Source of the DNA: Ruminococcus sp.
Lineage (GTDB): Bacteria; Bacillota; Clostridia; Oscillospirales; Ruminococcaceae
Reading direction: 5' to 3'
Length of the DNA stretch: 64,000 nucleotides
Assembly: GCA_017543335.1 (NCBI GenBank)
Contig: JAFYGE010000039.1
Coordinates: forward strand, 1 to 64,000
Under the pieces are notes generated by a model. The model did no database searches and was not told the DNA's origin. It saw only the letters and a list, made by a program, of their open reading frames with translations. The position numbers and the translations under genes are program-made. Shown here piece by piece: positions 9,415-19,872 of the stretch (position 1 is its first letter; each line of letters opens with the position of its first letter).

Positions 9415-10683
9415 ATGGCAATGACAATGACACAGAAAATTCTTGCAGCTCATTCCGGTCTTGAAAATGTGAAAGCAGGAGAACTCATCCTCGCTGACCT
9501 TGACCTTGTACTCGGAAACGATATTACCTCTCCGGTAGCTATCAAAGAGTTCGCAAAGCTGAATAAGGACAGTGTATTCGACAGAAATAAAGTCACCATG
9601 GTTATGGACCACTTTGCCCCTAACAAAGATATAAAAGCTGCGGAGCAGTGCAAACTATGCCGTGATTTCTGCGAAGAAAAGGAAGTCACCCATTTTTATG
9701 ACGTAGGCGAAATGGGCATAGAACACGCTCTGCTTCCGGAAAAAGGTCTTGTTACTGCCGGAAATGTGGTAATAGGAGCTGACTCCCATACCTGCACATA
9801 CGGTGCTCTCGGAGCTTTTTCAACAGGTGTAGGCTCAACAGATATGGCTTGCGGAATGGCTATAGGCAAGGCATGGTTCAAAGTGCCGTCTGCAATAAAG
9901 TTTGAGCTGAAAGGCAGTCTGAGAAAATATGTCTCAGGTAAGGACGTTATACTCCACATTATCGGAATGATAGGCGTGGACGGAGCTCTTTACAAGTCTA
10001 TGGAATTCACAGGCGAGGGTCTTGCCTCACTTTCTATGGCTGACCGCCTCTGCATCTCAAATATGGCTATCGAAGCCGGAGCTAAAAACGGTATTTTCGA
10101 GGTCGACAGCATAACTCTCGATTATATCCGTGAGCACGGCGGAAAAGAACCTGTCATTTATAAGGCTGACCCTGATGCTGAGTACGACAAGGTAATTACT
10201 ATCGAACTCTCAGAAATAGAGCCTACTGTTGCTTTTCCGCATCTTCCTGAGAACGCTAAAACTTTCAGCGAGATAGACGATATAAAAATAGATCAGGTAG
10301 TGATAGGCTCATGCACAAACGGCAGACTCGAAGACCTCATTGCTGCCGCTGAGATAATGAAGGGACATAAAGTCGCAAAGAATGTCCGCACTATCATCAT
10401 ACCTGCTACTCAGAAGATATACCTTGACGCTATGGAAATGGGACTTCTTAAAATCTTCATTGAGTGCGGAGCTGTAGTTTCAACTCCTACCTGCGGTCCA
10501 TGTCTCGGAGGTCACATGGGAATACTCGCAGCAGGTGAAAAGGCTGTTACTACCACAAACCGCAATTTCGTCGGACGTATGGGACATACTGATTCAGAAG
10601 TATATCTTGCAAGTCCGGCAACTGCCGCTGCAAGTGCAATAACCGGAAAGATAACAAGTCCATGGGAGGTAATGGGAAAATGA
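9415..10683 (+). CDS. leuC: 3-isopropylmalate dehydratase, large subunit
   Basis: 422 residues. With LeuD it isomerises 2- to 3-isopropylmalate in leucine synthesis. Aconitase-type [4Fe-4S] ligands: C300 (GSCTNGR) and C360/C363 (TCGPCLGGH). Length (about 420) and sequence fit the short LeuC/HacA-type dehydratases common in archaea and clostridia. The start is uncertain between the ATGs at 9415, 9421 and 9427, because no strong ribosome-binding site is visible. The stop codon overlaps the leuD start by four bases (ATGA), indicating translational coupling. Confidence 0.93.
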   Translation: MAMTMTQKILAAHSGLENVKAGELILADLDLVLGNDITSPVAIKEFAKLNKDSVFDRNKVTMVMDHFAPNKDIKAAEQCKLCRDFCEEKEVTHFYDVGEMGIEHALLPEKGLVTAGNVVIGADSHTCTYGALGAFSTGVGSTDMACGMAIGKAWFKVPSAIKFELKGSLRKYVSGKDVILHIIGMIGVDGALYKSMEFTGEGLASLSMADRLCISNMAIEAGAKNGIFEVDSITLDYIREHGGKEPVIYKADPDAEYDKVITIELSEIEPTVAFPHLPENAKTFSEIDDIKIDQVVIGSCTNGRLEDLIAAAEIMKGHKVAKNVRTIIIPATQKIYLDAMEMGLLKIFIECGAVVSTPTCGPCLGGHMGILAAGEKAVTTTNRNFVGRMGHTDSEVYLASPATAAASAITGKITSPWEVMGK

Positions 10684-11174
10684 AATATACTGGAAATATC
10701 ATAAAATACGGCGATAACGTCGATACCGATGTTATAATCCCTGCTCGTTATCTCAATACCAGCGACCACGCCGAGCTCGCTTCACACTGCATGGAGGACA
10801 TCGATAAGACCTTCGTCAGCCGTGTAAAGTCCGGAGATATAATAACTGCCGGCTGGAATTTCGGCTGCGGTTCTTCCCGTGAGCACGCTCCTATCGCTAT
10901 AAAGGCGAGCGGTATCTCACTTGTCATCGCCAAGAGCTTTGCACGTATCTTCTACCGCAACTCTATTAATATCGGACTCGCTATCGTTGAGTGTCCGGAA
11001 GCCGCTGACGGTATCTCTGAGGGCGATAAGGTCGAGGCTGACCTCGATAACGGTATCATCCGCAACCTCACTACCGGTAAGGAGTTCAGGACTGCTCCTT
11101 TTCCTGAGTTCGTTCAGAAAATTATCGAAAACGGCGGTCTGATGCAGTCTATTGCTAAGGGAGTTATCCGCTGA
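10680..11174 (+). CDS. leuD: 3-isopropylmalate dehydratase, small subunit
   Basis: 164 residues. Swivelling domain of the LeuCD dehydratase, with the substrate loop [10 protein letters not shown] near residues 62-71. The length matches the short LeuD form that pairs with the short LeuC. The start is the ATG overlapping the leuC stop codon, served by GGAGGT at 10665-10670. An in-frame ATG at 10662 is still inside leuC and upstream of that site. Confidence 0.94.
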   Translation: MKYTGNIIKYGDNVDTDVIIPARYLNTSDHAELASHCMEDIDKTFVSRVKSGDIITAGWNFGCGSSREHAPIAIKASGISLVIAKSFARIFYRNSINIGLAIVECPEAADGISEGDKVEADLDNGIIRNLTTGKEFRTAPFPEFVQKIIENGGLMQSIAKGVIR

Positions 11175-11186
11175 AAGGAGTAACTT

Positions 11187-11948
11187 ATGAAAAAAATTCT
11201 CTCTCTTATGCTTGCTTGTGTAATGTCTTTGCACCTATGCTCCTGCAAAAACGAGTCCGAAAGTCAGAAGGAAGAGAATAAAAGGTTACTTAAACAGGCT
11301 GAGGAAAATGCTGCTGAATATATCGTGGAAAAATACGGCTTTGAAGCTGATATTACCGATTCAGAAATTATTTACGATATAAAAGGCTGGGATTTTATTA
11401 TACCTCACTCCGAAGCTTCCACCAATGCAATGATAAAAATGGAGCATGACGGAAAAGAGCTTCAGCTCATTATCAGCGGCAACGACCAAAATACCAATGG
11501 AAGCGATGACTACCAATATGACGAAATAAAAAACGCCTTCTGTGATATTGTTAAAAGTGGATTTGAAGAAGAATGCAGTGTCTATTACAAAAATAAAAAT
11601 ATTACTCTTGGTGCAAAAGAAACAGAAGATGTTTTCCTGAATGAATATTTTGATGGAAATGACCTCAGCAGCGTTTTGGAAAAGCTCGATTACTGTATTA
11701 TCGAGCTTTGTGATGCTGATATATCGGACGATAAAAAATTCAACGCTATTGAAAAATTAGCCTCATACGCAGTTAATGCATCTTATTTTTACGTAATATC
11801 GTATGAAAATAAATGGACATTTGATAAACACCCTGTTGTTTCGGATTTAGAAAAATATGGTAAATTCTATACAGAGTCGACCGGTATTAAAAGTTTCAGA
11901 AAATTCGGGTCTGACGGAACAAGTGAATATCATAAAATAAAGGAGTAA
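11187..11948 (+). CDS. Hypothetical lipoprotein inside the leu gene cluster
   Basis: 253 residues, family not recognised. The N-terminus is a lipoprotein signal peptide (basic KK, hydrophobic stretch, lipobox-like LCSC with the modified Cys near residue 20), so the mature protein should be membrane-anchored on the outer face. The rest is hydrophilic, rich in Glu, Asp, Lys and Asn, with no clear motif. It is 12 bases after leuD and 4 bases before leuB and has its own GAAAGGAG site, so it must be co-transcribed. Codon use is more AT-rich than in the leu genes, suggesting later insertion. No link to leucine synthesis can be seen in the protein. Confidence 0.7.
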   Translation: MKKILSLMLACVMSLHLCSCKNESESQKEENKRLLKQAEENAAEYIVEKYGFEADITDSEIIYDIKGWDFIIPHSEASTNAMIKMEHDGKELQLIISGNDQNTNGSDDYQYDEIKNAFCDIVKSGFEEECSVYYKNKNITLGAKETEDVFLNEYFDGNDLSSVLEKLDYCIIELCDADISDDKKFNAIEKLASYAVNASYFYVISYENKWTFDKHPVVSDLEKYGKFYTESTGIKSFRKFGSDGTSEYHKIKE

Positions 11949-11952
11949 ATTT

Positions 11953-13026
11953 ATGGAATATAATATAGCCTTATTAAAGGGCGACGGCATAGGACCTGAA
12001 ATAGTGGACAGTGCAGTAAAAGTCCTTGAAAAAACGGCAGCTAAGTTCGGACATAAATTCAATTTCACTCCGTATCTCATAGGCGGATGTGCAATAGACG
12101 CAGCAGGCATACCGCTTCCGCAGGAAACAGTTGACGGATGCCTTGCAAGCGACAGCGTACTTCTCGGAGCTGTAGGCGGACCAAAATGGGACGACCAGCC
12201 GGGAAATAACCGTCCTGAGAAAGCACTCCTGGGAATACGCTCTGCACTCGGACTATATACCAATCTGCGTCCGGCACAGCTTTACCCTGCACTTCGTGCG
12301 GCATCACCTCTGAAAGATGAGATAGTCGGTGAAGGATTCGATATAATGATAGTCCGTGAGCTTACCGGAGGAATATACTTCGGCGACCGTGGCTACCGTG
12401 AGGGCAAATACGGTCAGGAAGCTTTCGACACCGAAGCCTACAGCGTCACCGAGATAGAGCGTATAGGCAGAGTCGCTTTCGAGACTGCAATGAAGCGTAA
12501 TAAGCGTGTTTGCAGCATCGATAAAGCGAATGTGCTTGAGTCCTCAAGACTGTGGAGAAAGACCATGCACCGTCTTGCAGAGGAATATCCGGAAGTTCAG
12601 TACAGCGATATGTTCGTGGACAATGCGGCTATGCAGCTTGTCCGTGACCCTAAACAGTTCGATGTTATTGTTACTTCAAATATGTTCGGAGATATACTCT
12701 CTGACGAAGCTTCACAGATAACCGGCTCTATAGGTATGCTTGCTTCCGCATCCCTCGGAGCTTCTACAAGAGGTATGTATGAGCCTATACATGGAAGTGC
12801 TCCGGATATAGCCGGACAGAACAAAGCTAATCCTATAGCAACTATCCTCTCCGGAGCAATGATGCTCCGCTACTCGTTCGGACTTTCAGCCGAGGCTGAT
12901 GCTATAGAAGAAGCAGTAAACAAGGTACTTGATGCAGGATACAGAACTGCTGACCTTATGGGTACAGAAAGCGGTACTCCGCTGAGCTGTACTGAAATGA
13001 CAGAAAAGATAATCGAGGTTTTATAA
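11953..13026 (+). CDS. leuB: 3-isopropylmalate dehydrogenase
   Basis: 357 residues. NAD-dependent oxidative decarboxylation of 3-isopropylmalate. Family signature [19 protein letters not shown] carries the metal-binding Asp residues; [18 protein letters not shown] forms part of the NAD site. AAAGGAG lies seven bases before the ATG. The DUF815 ATPase gene begins directly at the stop codon. Confidence 0.95.
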   Translation: MEYNIALLKGDGIGPEIVDSAVKVLEKTAAKFGHKFNFTPYLIGGCAIDAAGIPLPQETVDGCLASDSVLLGAVGGPKWDDQPGNNRPEKALLGIRSALGLYTNLRPAQLYPALRAASPLKDEIVGEGFDIMIVRELTGGIYFGDRGYREGKYGQEAFDTEAYSVTEIERIGRVAFETAMKRNKRVCSIDKANVLESSRLWRKTMHRLAEEYPEVQYSDMFVDNAAMQLVRDPKQFDVIVTSNMFGDILSDEASQITGSIGMLASASLGASTRGMYEPIHGSAPDIAGQNKANPIATILSGAMMLRYSFGLSAEADAIEEAVNKVLDAGYRTADLMGTESGTPLSCTEMTEKIIEVL

Positions 13027-14226
13027 ATGAATGAAAAAATAACCAGACTTTGCCAGAAACGTAATCTTCTGGTCGTATTCCGTGGACTTGCAAGGGACGA
13101 GGCTTTCAGAAGACTGCTGATCCTGCTCGGCTCAGATACTGAGGAGCAGGCAGACTATATGATGGAATATTCAAATTTTGTCGATGAGCTCTATGAGACC
13201 GGTAATTCTAATCTCACCGAGCATATACTGAAACTTGTGCTTGAAGACGAAAATGTCTATATTACTCATGCAGCTAACGGGAAAACTCCCGACCCGAAGA
13301 TACAGGAATGTATGCTCCATGAGCTGCAATATCTTCAGGAGCTCTCTCAGCTTACGTCTGATGATTTTATAAGCGAAATGGACTACGACGATTTCGTGCC
13401 GGAATGGACGACCTCCCCTATCGATATTATCGGCAGCTATATGGAGCGTGTAAGTCTCATCGGCAAATATGGTTACGGTAAATATTCAAGACACAAAATG
13501 TTTATCGTAAAGGAAAGCGAGACAGTACCGGTAAAATATCCCGACCCGCAGAAACTCTCGGAGCTTTACGGCTATGAGCGTGAGCGAAAGGCTGTTATCG
13601 ACAACACTATCGCTCTCATAGAAGGCAGACCGGCTCAGAATGTACTGCTCTATGGTGATGCAGGTACAGGAAAGTCCTCTACGGTCAAAGCTCTTGTAAA
13701 TGAGTATCATGACAGGGGGCTCCGCCTTATTGAAGTAACCAAAGAGCAGCTCCGTGACATTCCTGCTATTATTGACGAGATCAGTAATAATCCGCTGAAA
13801 TTCATAATCTTTATCGATGACCTCTCTTTCTCGTCCATTGAGGACTGCTTCGGAGCTCTTAAAGCTACACTTGAAGGTTCAGTATCGGCAAGAGCTGATA
13901 ATATCGCTATTTATGCTACCAGCAACCGCCGTCACCTTATAAAAGAGAGCTTCTCTGACCGTGAGGGCGACGATATTCACCGTAATGACACTATGCAGGA
14001 AATGCTCTCGCTTTCTGCCCGTTTCGGACTAAGAGTCAATTTCAGCCGTCCGGATAAAAAATCATACACCGCTATAGCTGCTGAGCTTGCCCGCAGCAAG
14101 GGTATTGAACTTCCGGAAGACGAGCTCGCTCTGAAAGCCGAACAATTCGCTATATCTTCCGGTAACGGACGTTCTCCGAGAACTGCTAAACAATTTGTTA
14201 ATCAGCTTTTAAGCGAGGAACGTTAA
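13027..14226 (+). CDS. AAA+ ATPase, DUF815 family
   Basis: 399 residues. N-terminal alpha-helical region (1-200), then an AAA+ core with Walker A GDAGTGKS at 210-217, Walker B IIFIDDLSF at 260-268, sensor-1-like ATSNRRH, and the conserved DRE/D-IH stretch seen in DUF815 proteins. The function of the family is not established. It starts at the base after the leuB stop codon and lies before ilvA, so it is probably translated from the same mRNA. Whether this linkage means anything for amino acid synthesis is unknown. Confidence 0.85.
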   Translation: MNEKITRLCQKRNLLVVFRGLARDEAFRRLLILLGSDTEEQADYMMEYSNFVDELYETGNSNLTEHILKLVLEDENVYITHAANGKTPDPKIQECMLHELQYLQELSQLTSDDFISEMDYDDFVPEWTTSPIDIIGSYMERVSLIGKYGYGKYSRHKMFIVKESETVPVKYPDPQKLSELYGYERERKAVIDNTIALIEGRPAQNVLLYGDAGTGKSSTVKALVNEYHDRGLRLIEVTKEQLRDIPAIIDEISNNPLKFIIFIDDLSFSSIEDCFGALKATLEGSVSARADNIAIYATSNRRHLIKESFSDREGDDIHRNDTMQEMLSLSARFGLRVNFSRPDKKSYTAIAAELARSKGIELPEDELALKAEQFAISSGNGRSPRTAKQFVNQLLSEER

Positions 14227-14249
14227 TAAAATATATTGGAGATGTTGAT

Positions 14250-15455
14250 ATGCTTACTCTCGACAAAATTTACCATGCCAAATACATTCTGAAATCAGTC
14301 ATCAGGGAAACTGACGTTATCCATGCACCTAAAATCAATCCGGATTCAGAAATCTTTCTGAAAACTGAAAATCTTCAGATAACAGGCTCTTTTAAAGTCA
14401 GAGGAGCATACTATAAGATGTCTCAGCTTTCAGATGAAGAAAAAGCAAGGGGAGTTATCGCCTGCTCTGCCGGTAACCACGCTCAGGGAGTTGCACTTGC
14501 CGCTGCAAAGAACGGTATACGTTCTATTATATGTCTGCCGGACGGAGCTCCTATATCCAAAGTCGAAGCTACAAAAAGCTACGGAGCTGAAGTATGCCTC
14601 GTAAAGGGCGTGTATGACGATGCCTATGCAGAAGCTCTGCGTCAGAAAGACGAATACGGCTATACATTCATTCACCCTTTTGATGATGAAAATGTAATTG
14701 CTGGTCAGGGAACTATAGGTCTTGAACTTCTCGAACAGATACCCGACCTTGAGGCTGTTATCGTGCCTATCGGCGGCGGCGGACTTATATCCGGTGTAGC
14801 ATATGCTATAAAAAGTCTGAATCCAAATATAAAGGTCTACGGAGTTCAGGCTGCCGGTGCACCAAGTATGTTCAACTCTATAAGAGATAACCACATAGAA
14901 AAACTCGAAAGCGTTTCTACTATCGCAGACGGGATCGCAGTAAAAGAGCCGGGAGAAAATACCTTCCGCATCATTTCTGAATACGTTGACGATATTGTTA
15001 CTGTAAGCGATGATGAAATATCTGCTGCTATCCTCGCTCTTATGGAGCAGCAGAAGCTGGTAACAGAGGGTGCGGGAGCTGTTCCTGTAGCTGCGGCAAT
15101 GTTCAATAAAGTGCCTATCAAAGGCAAGAAAACAGTATGTCTGCTCTCAGGCGGCAATATCGATGTTACTATCCTTTCAAGAGTTATAAAACGTGGACTT
15201 CTGATGTCCGGACGCTCTTACTCCATGATGATAGAACTCATCGACAAGCCCGGTCAGCTTATGGACGTTTCACGCATAATAGCAGAACTCGGCGGAAACG
15301 TAACTTCTATACACCATGAAAGAGCTAACGAGGGTTCGGCAGTCAATGGTTGCTACCTCAGAATAGTCCTTGAAACAAGAAACTATGAGCACATCGACGC
15401 TATTAAAAAAGCTCTTGCAGAGGCAGGCTTCAAGGTGCTCAATTACAATGCGTGA
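14250..15455 (+). CDS. ilvA: Threonine ammonia-lyase (threonine deaminase)
   Basis: 401 residues. PLP enzyme converting threonine to 2-oxobutyrate, the entry to isoleucine synthesis. PLP Lys is K49 in TGSFKVRGA; the glycine-rich phosphate loop is IGGGGLISG near 172-180. A single C-terminal ACT domain (about 325-401) is typical of this one-ACT subgroup. Biosynthetic rather than catabolic use is inferred from the ilv/leu neighbourhood. It ends the cluster at a strong bidirectional terminator. Confidence 0.92.
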   Translation: MLTLDKIYHAKYILKSVIRETDVIHAPKINPDSEIFLKTENLQITGSFKVRGAYYKMSQLSDEEKARGVIACSAGNHAQGVALAAAKNGIRSIICLPDGAPISKVEATKSYGAEVCLVKGVYDDAYAEALRQKDEYGYTFIHPFDDENVIAGQGTIGLELLEQIPDLEAVIVPIGGGGLISGVAYAIKSLNPNIKVYGVQAAGAPSMFNSIRDNHIEKLESVSTIADGIAVKEPGENTFRIISEYVDDIVTVSDDEISAAILALMEQQKLVTEGAGAVPVAAAMFNKVPIKGKKTVCLLSGGNIDVTILSRVIKRGLLMSGRSYSMMIELIDKPGQLMDVSRIIAELGGNVTSIHHERANEGSAVNGCYLRIVLETRNYEHIDAIKKALAEAGFKVLNYNA

Positions 15456-15494
15456 AGTACTTTGGACAACATAATTTTACATCTTTCATGTAGA

Positions 15495-15536
15495 AAAAAG
15501 CCGTTACACAGCCAATAAGCTGTATAACGGCTTTTA
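15495..15536. terminator. Bidirectional terminator between ilvA and glyS
   Basis: Stem AAAAGCCGTTACACAGC (15496-15512) with GCTGTATAACGGCTTTT (15519-15535), one mismatch, with T-runs on both strands. It can end transcription from both converging genes. Confidence 0.88.
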
Positions 15537-15557
15537 ATTATTGTTATATTAACTGAC

Positions 15558-16961
15558 TCAGAAATTGATCTTAGCTTCGAGATAAGCAACGAGGTCATCG
15601 ATAGCGACACGTTCCTGCTCCATAGTATCACGGTCACGGACAGTAACGCAGTTATCTTTTTCGAGAGTATCGAAGTCGTAAGTGATGCAGAAAGGAGTAC
15701 CTATCTCATCCTGACGGCGGTATCTCTTACCGATAGTACCTGTCTCATCGAAGTCTACCATGAACTTCTTAGAGAGCATCTCGTAAACTTCCTCAGCCTT
15801 AGGAGTGAGCTTCTTTACGAGTGGGAGCACTGCACACTTGAAAGGAGCAAGAGCAGGGTGGAAACGCATAACAGTACGAGTTTCCTTTTTCTCATTGCCG
15901 TTCTTATCAGTAGAAACGAGTTCTTCCTCGTCATAAGCCTCAGTAACAATGGAGAGGAAAAGTCTCTCAACGCCGAGAGAAGGCTCGATAACGTAAGGGA
16001 TGTACTTCTCATTAGTTTCAGGGTCGAAGTATTCAAGGGACTTACCGCTTGTATTTATATGCTGAGTGAGGTCGTAGTCAGTTCTGTCGGCAACGCCCCA
16101 GAGCTCGCCCCAGCCGAATGGGAAGAGGTACTCGAAGTCGGTAGTAGCCTTTGAATAGAAGCAGAGTTCTTCCTGATCGTGGTCACGGAGGCGGATATTC
16201 TCCTCTTTAAGACCGAGGCTGAGGAGGAAGTTCTTGCAGTAGCTTCTCCAGTAATCGAACCATTCGAGGTCTGTACCCGGTTTGCAGAAGAATTCAAGCT
16301 CCATCTGCTCGAACTCACGAACACGGAAGATGAAGTTACCCGGAGTGATCTCGTTACGGAAGGACTTACCTACCTGAGCAACACCGAAAGGAACTTTTTT
16401 ACGAGTAGTTCTCTGGATATTAGCGAAGTTAACGAAGATACCCTGAGCTGTTTCAGGACGGAGATAGAGTTCGGACTTGCTGTCCTCAGTAACGCCCTGG
16501 AAAGTTTTGAACATGAGGTTGAACTGACGGATGTCAGTGAAGTTCTGTTTGCCGCAGTTAGGGCAAGTGATATTGTGTTCTTTTATGTAGTCCATCATCT
16601 GTTCGTTGGACCAGCCTGCAACGTTAGTACCGTCGAAGTCCTCGATGAGGTTATCGGCACGGTGACGTGTCTTACATTCTTTACAGTCCATAAGAGGGTC
16701 AGAGAAGCCGCCGATATGACCGGAAGCCACCCAAGTCTGAGGATTCATGAGTATAGCAGAATCAAGACCCACGTTGTACTTATTTTCCTGAACGAATTTT
16801 TTCAGCCAAGCCTTCTTGATATTGTTTTTGAGCTCAACACCGAGCGGACCGTAGTCCCATGTATTTGCGAGACCGCCGTATATCTCAGAACCAGGATATA
16901 CAAAGCCCTTTGACTTACAAAGGTCAACGATCTTATCCATTATTTTCTCATTGTTTTTCAT
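15558..16961 (-). CDS. glyS: Glycyl-tRNA synthetase (homodimeric class II type)
   Basis: 467 residues. Charges tRNA-Gly. [22 protein letters not shown] near the N-terminus, two CxxC pairs (CKEC and CPNC) for zinc, the [12 protein letters not shown] class II motif, and a C-terminal anticodon-binding domain. This is the eukaryote/archaeal-like single-chain form common in Bacillota, not the alpha2beta2 form. I chose the ATG at 16961 because AAGTGAGG lies six bases upstream; an in-frame GTG at 16976 is inside that site. Monocistronic, from the promoter at 17002-17030. Confidence 0.94.
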   Translation of the reverse strand: MKNNEKIMDKIVDLCKSKGFVYPGSEIYGGLANTWDYGPLGVELKNNIKKAWLKKFVQENKYNVGLDSAILMNPQTWVASGHIGGFSDPLMDCKECKTRHRADNLIEDFDGTNVAGWSNEQMMDYIKEHNITCPNCGKQNFTDIRQFNLMFKTFQGVTEDSKSELYLRPETAQGIFVNFANIQRTTRKKVPFGVAQVGKSFRNEITPGNFIFRVREFEQMELEFFCKPGTDLEWFDYWRSYCKNFLLSLGLKEENIRLRDHDQEELCFYSKATTDFEYLFPFGWGELWGVADRTDYDLTQHINTSGKSLEYFDPETNEKYIPYVIEPSLGVERLFLSIVTEAYDEEELVSTDKNGNEKKETRTVMRFHPALAPFKCAVLPLVKKLTPKAEEVYEMLSKKFMVDFDETGTIGKRYRRQDEIGTPFCITYDFDTLEKDNCVTVRDRDTMEQERVAIDDLVAYLEAKINF

Positions 16962-17001
16962 TTTATATGACCTCACTTTAGTTTATTATGGTATCTATTA
17001 T

Positions 17002-17030
17002 ATTTTACGTTAAAAAGAGGAAAATGTCAA
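17002..17030 (-). promoter_or_regulatory. Promoter of glyS
   Basis: On the - strand: TTGACA (17025-17030), 17 bases, TAAAAT (17002-17007). It lies about 40 bases upstream of the glyS start. Confidence 0.7.
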
Positions 17031-17223
17031 GTGGCAGGGATGACATCCCTGCACCCTTTTCACGTTTCGCTCGTAAACTCGCTTACACTGTACGAGAAGG
17101 AAAGACTGTTTTCGCATACGCAAGCAAGTCCGTCACGGTAATAAAAACGCTGGACGGCTGTTTCGTATTGTTTGTTCCAGCTTGACCGACATAAGAACTT
17201 CAAGTCTCAATGATCGGTCACTT
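17031..17223. other. Non-coding region with a decayed repeat remnant
   Basis: Contains a GGGATGACATCCCTGC hairpin and ends with CCAGCTTGACCGACATAA, close to the CGGCTTGACCGACGAA end motif of the dispersed repeats. The rest does not align by eye. It is probably an eroded copy of the same family. No credible gene. Confidence 0.4.
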
Positions 17224-18264
17224 TTAGTTGATTATTCTTGAAGGAGCAGTCTGTACCTGCTGATCCTGCTGAGGTTGTTCAGTTGCAGGAGCTTGTGTGA
17301 CCGGTTCAGCCGGAGTAGTTACAGCTTCCGGAGCCGGAGCTGTTTCAACTTGAACCTGTACCTGAGCCGGAGCCGGCTGAGAAGTACTGTTTATCTGTAC
17401 AGTATTCAGGCAAAGCCAGTCTCTCCAGTTGATAGTATATTTTCCCTGAACGTGTATACCGTCCGGAGTAACGTCCTCACGGAGATTGCCGTAACCGTCA
17501 TCGAAGATAGGATTTATGTCGATATAGAAGATATGCTGGTTATCGGCAAGAGCCTGCATCATACTATTGAGAGTATTGATACGTTCGTTGGTGATACCGC
17601 CGGTCTGGGCGTATTCTGCGACACGGAGATTAGCTTCGATATAAATTATAGCATTCGGAGCTTTCTGGCGGATAATATTTACAAGTTCACTGTAGTTTGA
17701 CATGGTAGTATCGAAATTGTTTCCGACTTCATTGATACCGAGCATTATATAGATCTTACCGTAGTTGTTGCTATCGAGCATTGAACCGAGAGTACCGCTT
17801 TCAGCTGACGAAAGTGCAGCGTGTGAAGCAAGACCTACATCGCAGAAAAAGTCTGCATCAGTAAGTTCAGTTATCTTACTGTTTTCCTCTAATCCGACTG
17901 TACGTGAATCGCCGATGAACAAAGCATCATTGAGGTATGAAATGTCACTTTCGACGAACTGAAAGCTCTGAGCTGCCGGCTGAGGAGCAGCAGTAGTAGT
18001 CTCGACAGCGAGGGCTGCATTTGTATCAAGAGTTTCACCGGGTGCGGCAGTCGCTGCCGGAGTTGTAGCTGCCGGAGCTCCGCCTGACTGCTGTACAGCC
18101 GAGGTAGTCATACCTTTAGTTATATCGATCTCTGCCGTACCGACAACCACTTCTTTTTTCTTTTTCTCACTGTTTGTCCATATCTGCTTGAAAATCATAG
18201 GTGAAGCCACAAGGCAGGTAAGCAGAAGGATAACAGTGTAGGTACACTGTTTGAATCTGTTCAT
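17224..18264 (-). CDS. Membrane-anchored SGNH/GDSL-family hydrolase or acyltransferase partner
   Basis: 346 residues. N-terminal uncleaved signal/TM (residues 8-27), then a Thr/Ala/Pro-rich linker (about 50-100), then an SGNH domain: block I FIGDSRTVG near 115, block III GINEVG near 173, block V DGIH near 268. A Pro/Ala/Gln-rich tail (about 295-346) follows. The extracellular domain lies 21 bases downstream of an MBOAT gene, the usual pairing for O-acetylation of cell-surface polymers, in which the MBOAT moves the acyl group across the membrane and the SGNH protein transfers it. The polymer substrate is unknown. Confidence 0.82.
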   Translation of the reverse strand: MNRFKQCTYTVILLLTCLVASPMIFKQIWTNSEKKKKEVVVGTAEIDITKGMTTSAVQQSGGAPAATTPAATAAPGETLDTNAALAVETTTAAPQPAAQSFQFVESDISYLNDALFIGDSRTVGLEENSKITELTDADFFCDVGLASHAALSSAESGTLGSMLDSNNYGKIYIMLGINEVGNNFDTTMSNYSELVNIIRQKAPNAIIYIEANLRVAEYAQTGGITNERINTLNSMMQALADNQHIFYIDINPIFDDGYGNLREDVTPDGIHVQGKYTINWRDWLCLNTVQINSTSQPAPAQVQVQVETAPAPEAVTTPAEPVTQAPATEQPQQDQQVQTAPSRIIN

Positions 18265-18285
18265 TTGTTTCTCCTGTTCTTTGTA

Positions 18286-19677
18286 TCAGAATGTGAAATA
18301 CAGGAAAGGATCGTCCATACCTTTGTACATACAGTATACTGATGCCCAGAATACCACGAGCAAGAGCAATGCACAGAAAGGTGAACCTTTTATTTTTCTA
18401 TATATCCTTTCAGGTAGTTTTGTTGAGAATATAGCACCGGCAAAGAAGTATTTCTTGTAAATGCCCCAGTACTTTACATAGTCCTCTTTGTTGAGGACTG
18501 AATCCGCATCATGGGTGAACGGGAGCAGTCTGCTTGCGTATTCTCTGAGCTGAGAAAGGTCAGTTATAACGAATATCATCCATGTAAGCGGTATTATCAG
18601 AAGCATATAGGCGTGACCGATGATGCGGTACTTGTTCATGAACTTGCCTATATAGAATTTTTCGAGCATGATTATAGCGAAGAGGACAAGTCCCCATATC
18701 ACGAAATTCCAGCTTGCACCGTGCCAGAAACCTGTAAAGAGCCATACACAGAAGGTGTTGAAGATAAGTCTTCTCGGACCTTTTCTGTTACCTCCGAGAG
18801 GTATATAAACGTAATCTCTGAACCATGAACCGAGGGTCATGTGCCATCTTCTCCAGAATTCTGTCATAGTGCACGATGTATACGGGTGATCGAAGTTCTT
18901 AGGAAGCTCGAATCCCATAAGTTTTCCGAGACCGATAGCCATTAGCGAATATCCGAAGAAGTCAAAATAAAGCTGGAAGGAGTATGCGAAAATCCCCATC
19001 CATGCGAGTCTTGTTGATATGCTTTCAAATCCTATCTGGTAGACATCTTTCCAGAGGTGACCTATCTGGTTAGCGATAAGAGTTTTATAACCAAGACCGA
19101 TAGTGAAAGTTTTCAGACCGTCCTCAACTTTTTTGATGCTGTGTGTACGGTGTCTGAGCTGAGCCGCAACGCTCTCGTAGGTAACTATAGGACCTGCAAT
19201 GAGCTGTGGGAACATACTGATATAAGCTCCGTAGTTTATGAGGTTTTTTTCGGCTCTGGCTTTTTTTCTGTATACATCCGCTAAGTACGATACATTCTGG
19301 AATGTATAGAAGCTTATGCCTATCGGGAGCATTATGTCTTTGACGGTAAGTCCGGCGTGGAAGATGTTGTTGATATTTTCTGTACCGAATCCCCAGTACT
19401 TGAAGAATATCAGCCACCAGAAGTTGAAGACGACTCCGATAAAGAGCCAGAATCTCGACGTTCGCCGGAAAGACTCAATAAACTGGGCTATAATAAAATC
19501 AAATAATAAAGTCAATAGAAAGAGGATTATATAAACCGGTTTTTTTACGCCCATACCATAGAATATGACGCTTCCGGCAAAAATCACTGCATTTTTATAC
19601 TTCGGCGGCGATGCCGCATAAACCAACATGAAAGCAGGCAGGAATATAAAAATAAACTGCAAGCTGCTGAATACCAT
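18286..19677 (-). CDS. MBOAT-family membrane O-acyltransferase (AlgI/DltB-like)
   Basis: 463 residues with about ten hydrophobic segments. Contains YLADVYRKK near 125, FWRRWHMTLGSWFRDYVYIPLGG near 283-305, and the active-site His in FTGFWHGASWNFVIWG near 325, all hallmarks of the AlgI branch. It moves acyl groups to an extracytoplasmic polymer together with the SGNH protein encoded downstream. First gene of a two-gene operon from the promoter at 19766-19794. Confidence 0.92.
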   Translation of the reverse strand: MVFSSLQFIFIFLPAFMLVYAASPPKYKNAVIFAGSVIFYGMGVKKPVYIILFLLTLLFDFIIAQFIESFRRTSRFWLFIGVVFNFWWLIFFKYWGFGTENINNIFHAGLTVKDIMLPIGISFYTFQNVSYLADVYRKKARAEKNLINYGAYISMFPQLIAGPIVTYESVAAQLRHRTHSIKKVEDGLKTFTIGLGYKTLIANQIGHLWKDVYQIGFESISTRLAWMGIFAYSFQLYFDFFGYSLMAIGLGKLMGFELPKNFDHPYTSCTMTEFWRRWHMTLGSWFRDYVYIPLGGNRKGPRRLIFNTFCVWLFTGFWHGASWNFVIWGLVLFAIIMLEKFYIGKFMNKYRIIGHAYMLLIIPLTWMIFVITDLSQLREYASRLLPFTHDADSVLNKEDYVKYWGIYKKYFFAGAIFSTKLPERIYRKIKGSPFCALLLLVVFWASVYCMYKGMDDPFLYFTF

Positions 19678-19765
19678 TCAATCACCCTTTTTGTCTGTAT
19701 TTCTTTTGTTCAAATATTAAAATTATATCTTTATTTTCGGGACATATATATAGTCCAACATTATT

Positions 19766-19794
19766 ATTCTACAATGATTTTTGTGCATTGTCAA
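19766..19794 (-). promoter_or_regulatory. Promoter of the MBOAT-SGNH operon
   Basis: On the - strand: TTGACA (19789-19794), 17 bases, TAGAAT (19766-19771), with a leader of about 80 bases. Confidence 0.78.
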
Positions 19795-19872
19795 TAGAGT
19801 TTTTTAATTGTAGCAAATTGCAATAATTTAGGGAAATTAATCGTAAAAAACAGTTCAAAAAAACAAAGGGGT

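Noticed and set aside
16179..16913. 244-codon ORF antisense to glyS
   Set aside because: Glycyl-tRNA synthetase motifs on the - strand are unmistakable; the antisense frame is a by-product of codon bias.
16988..17185. 65-codon ORF upstream of glyS
   Set aside because: It overlaps the glyS promoter and the eroded repeat and lacks a ribosome-binding site.
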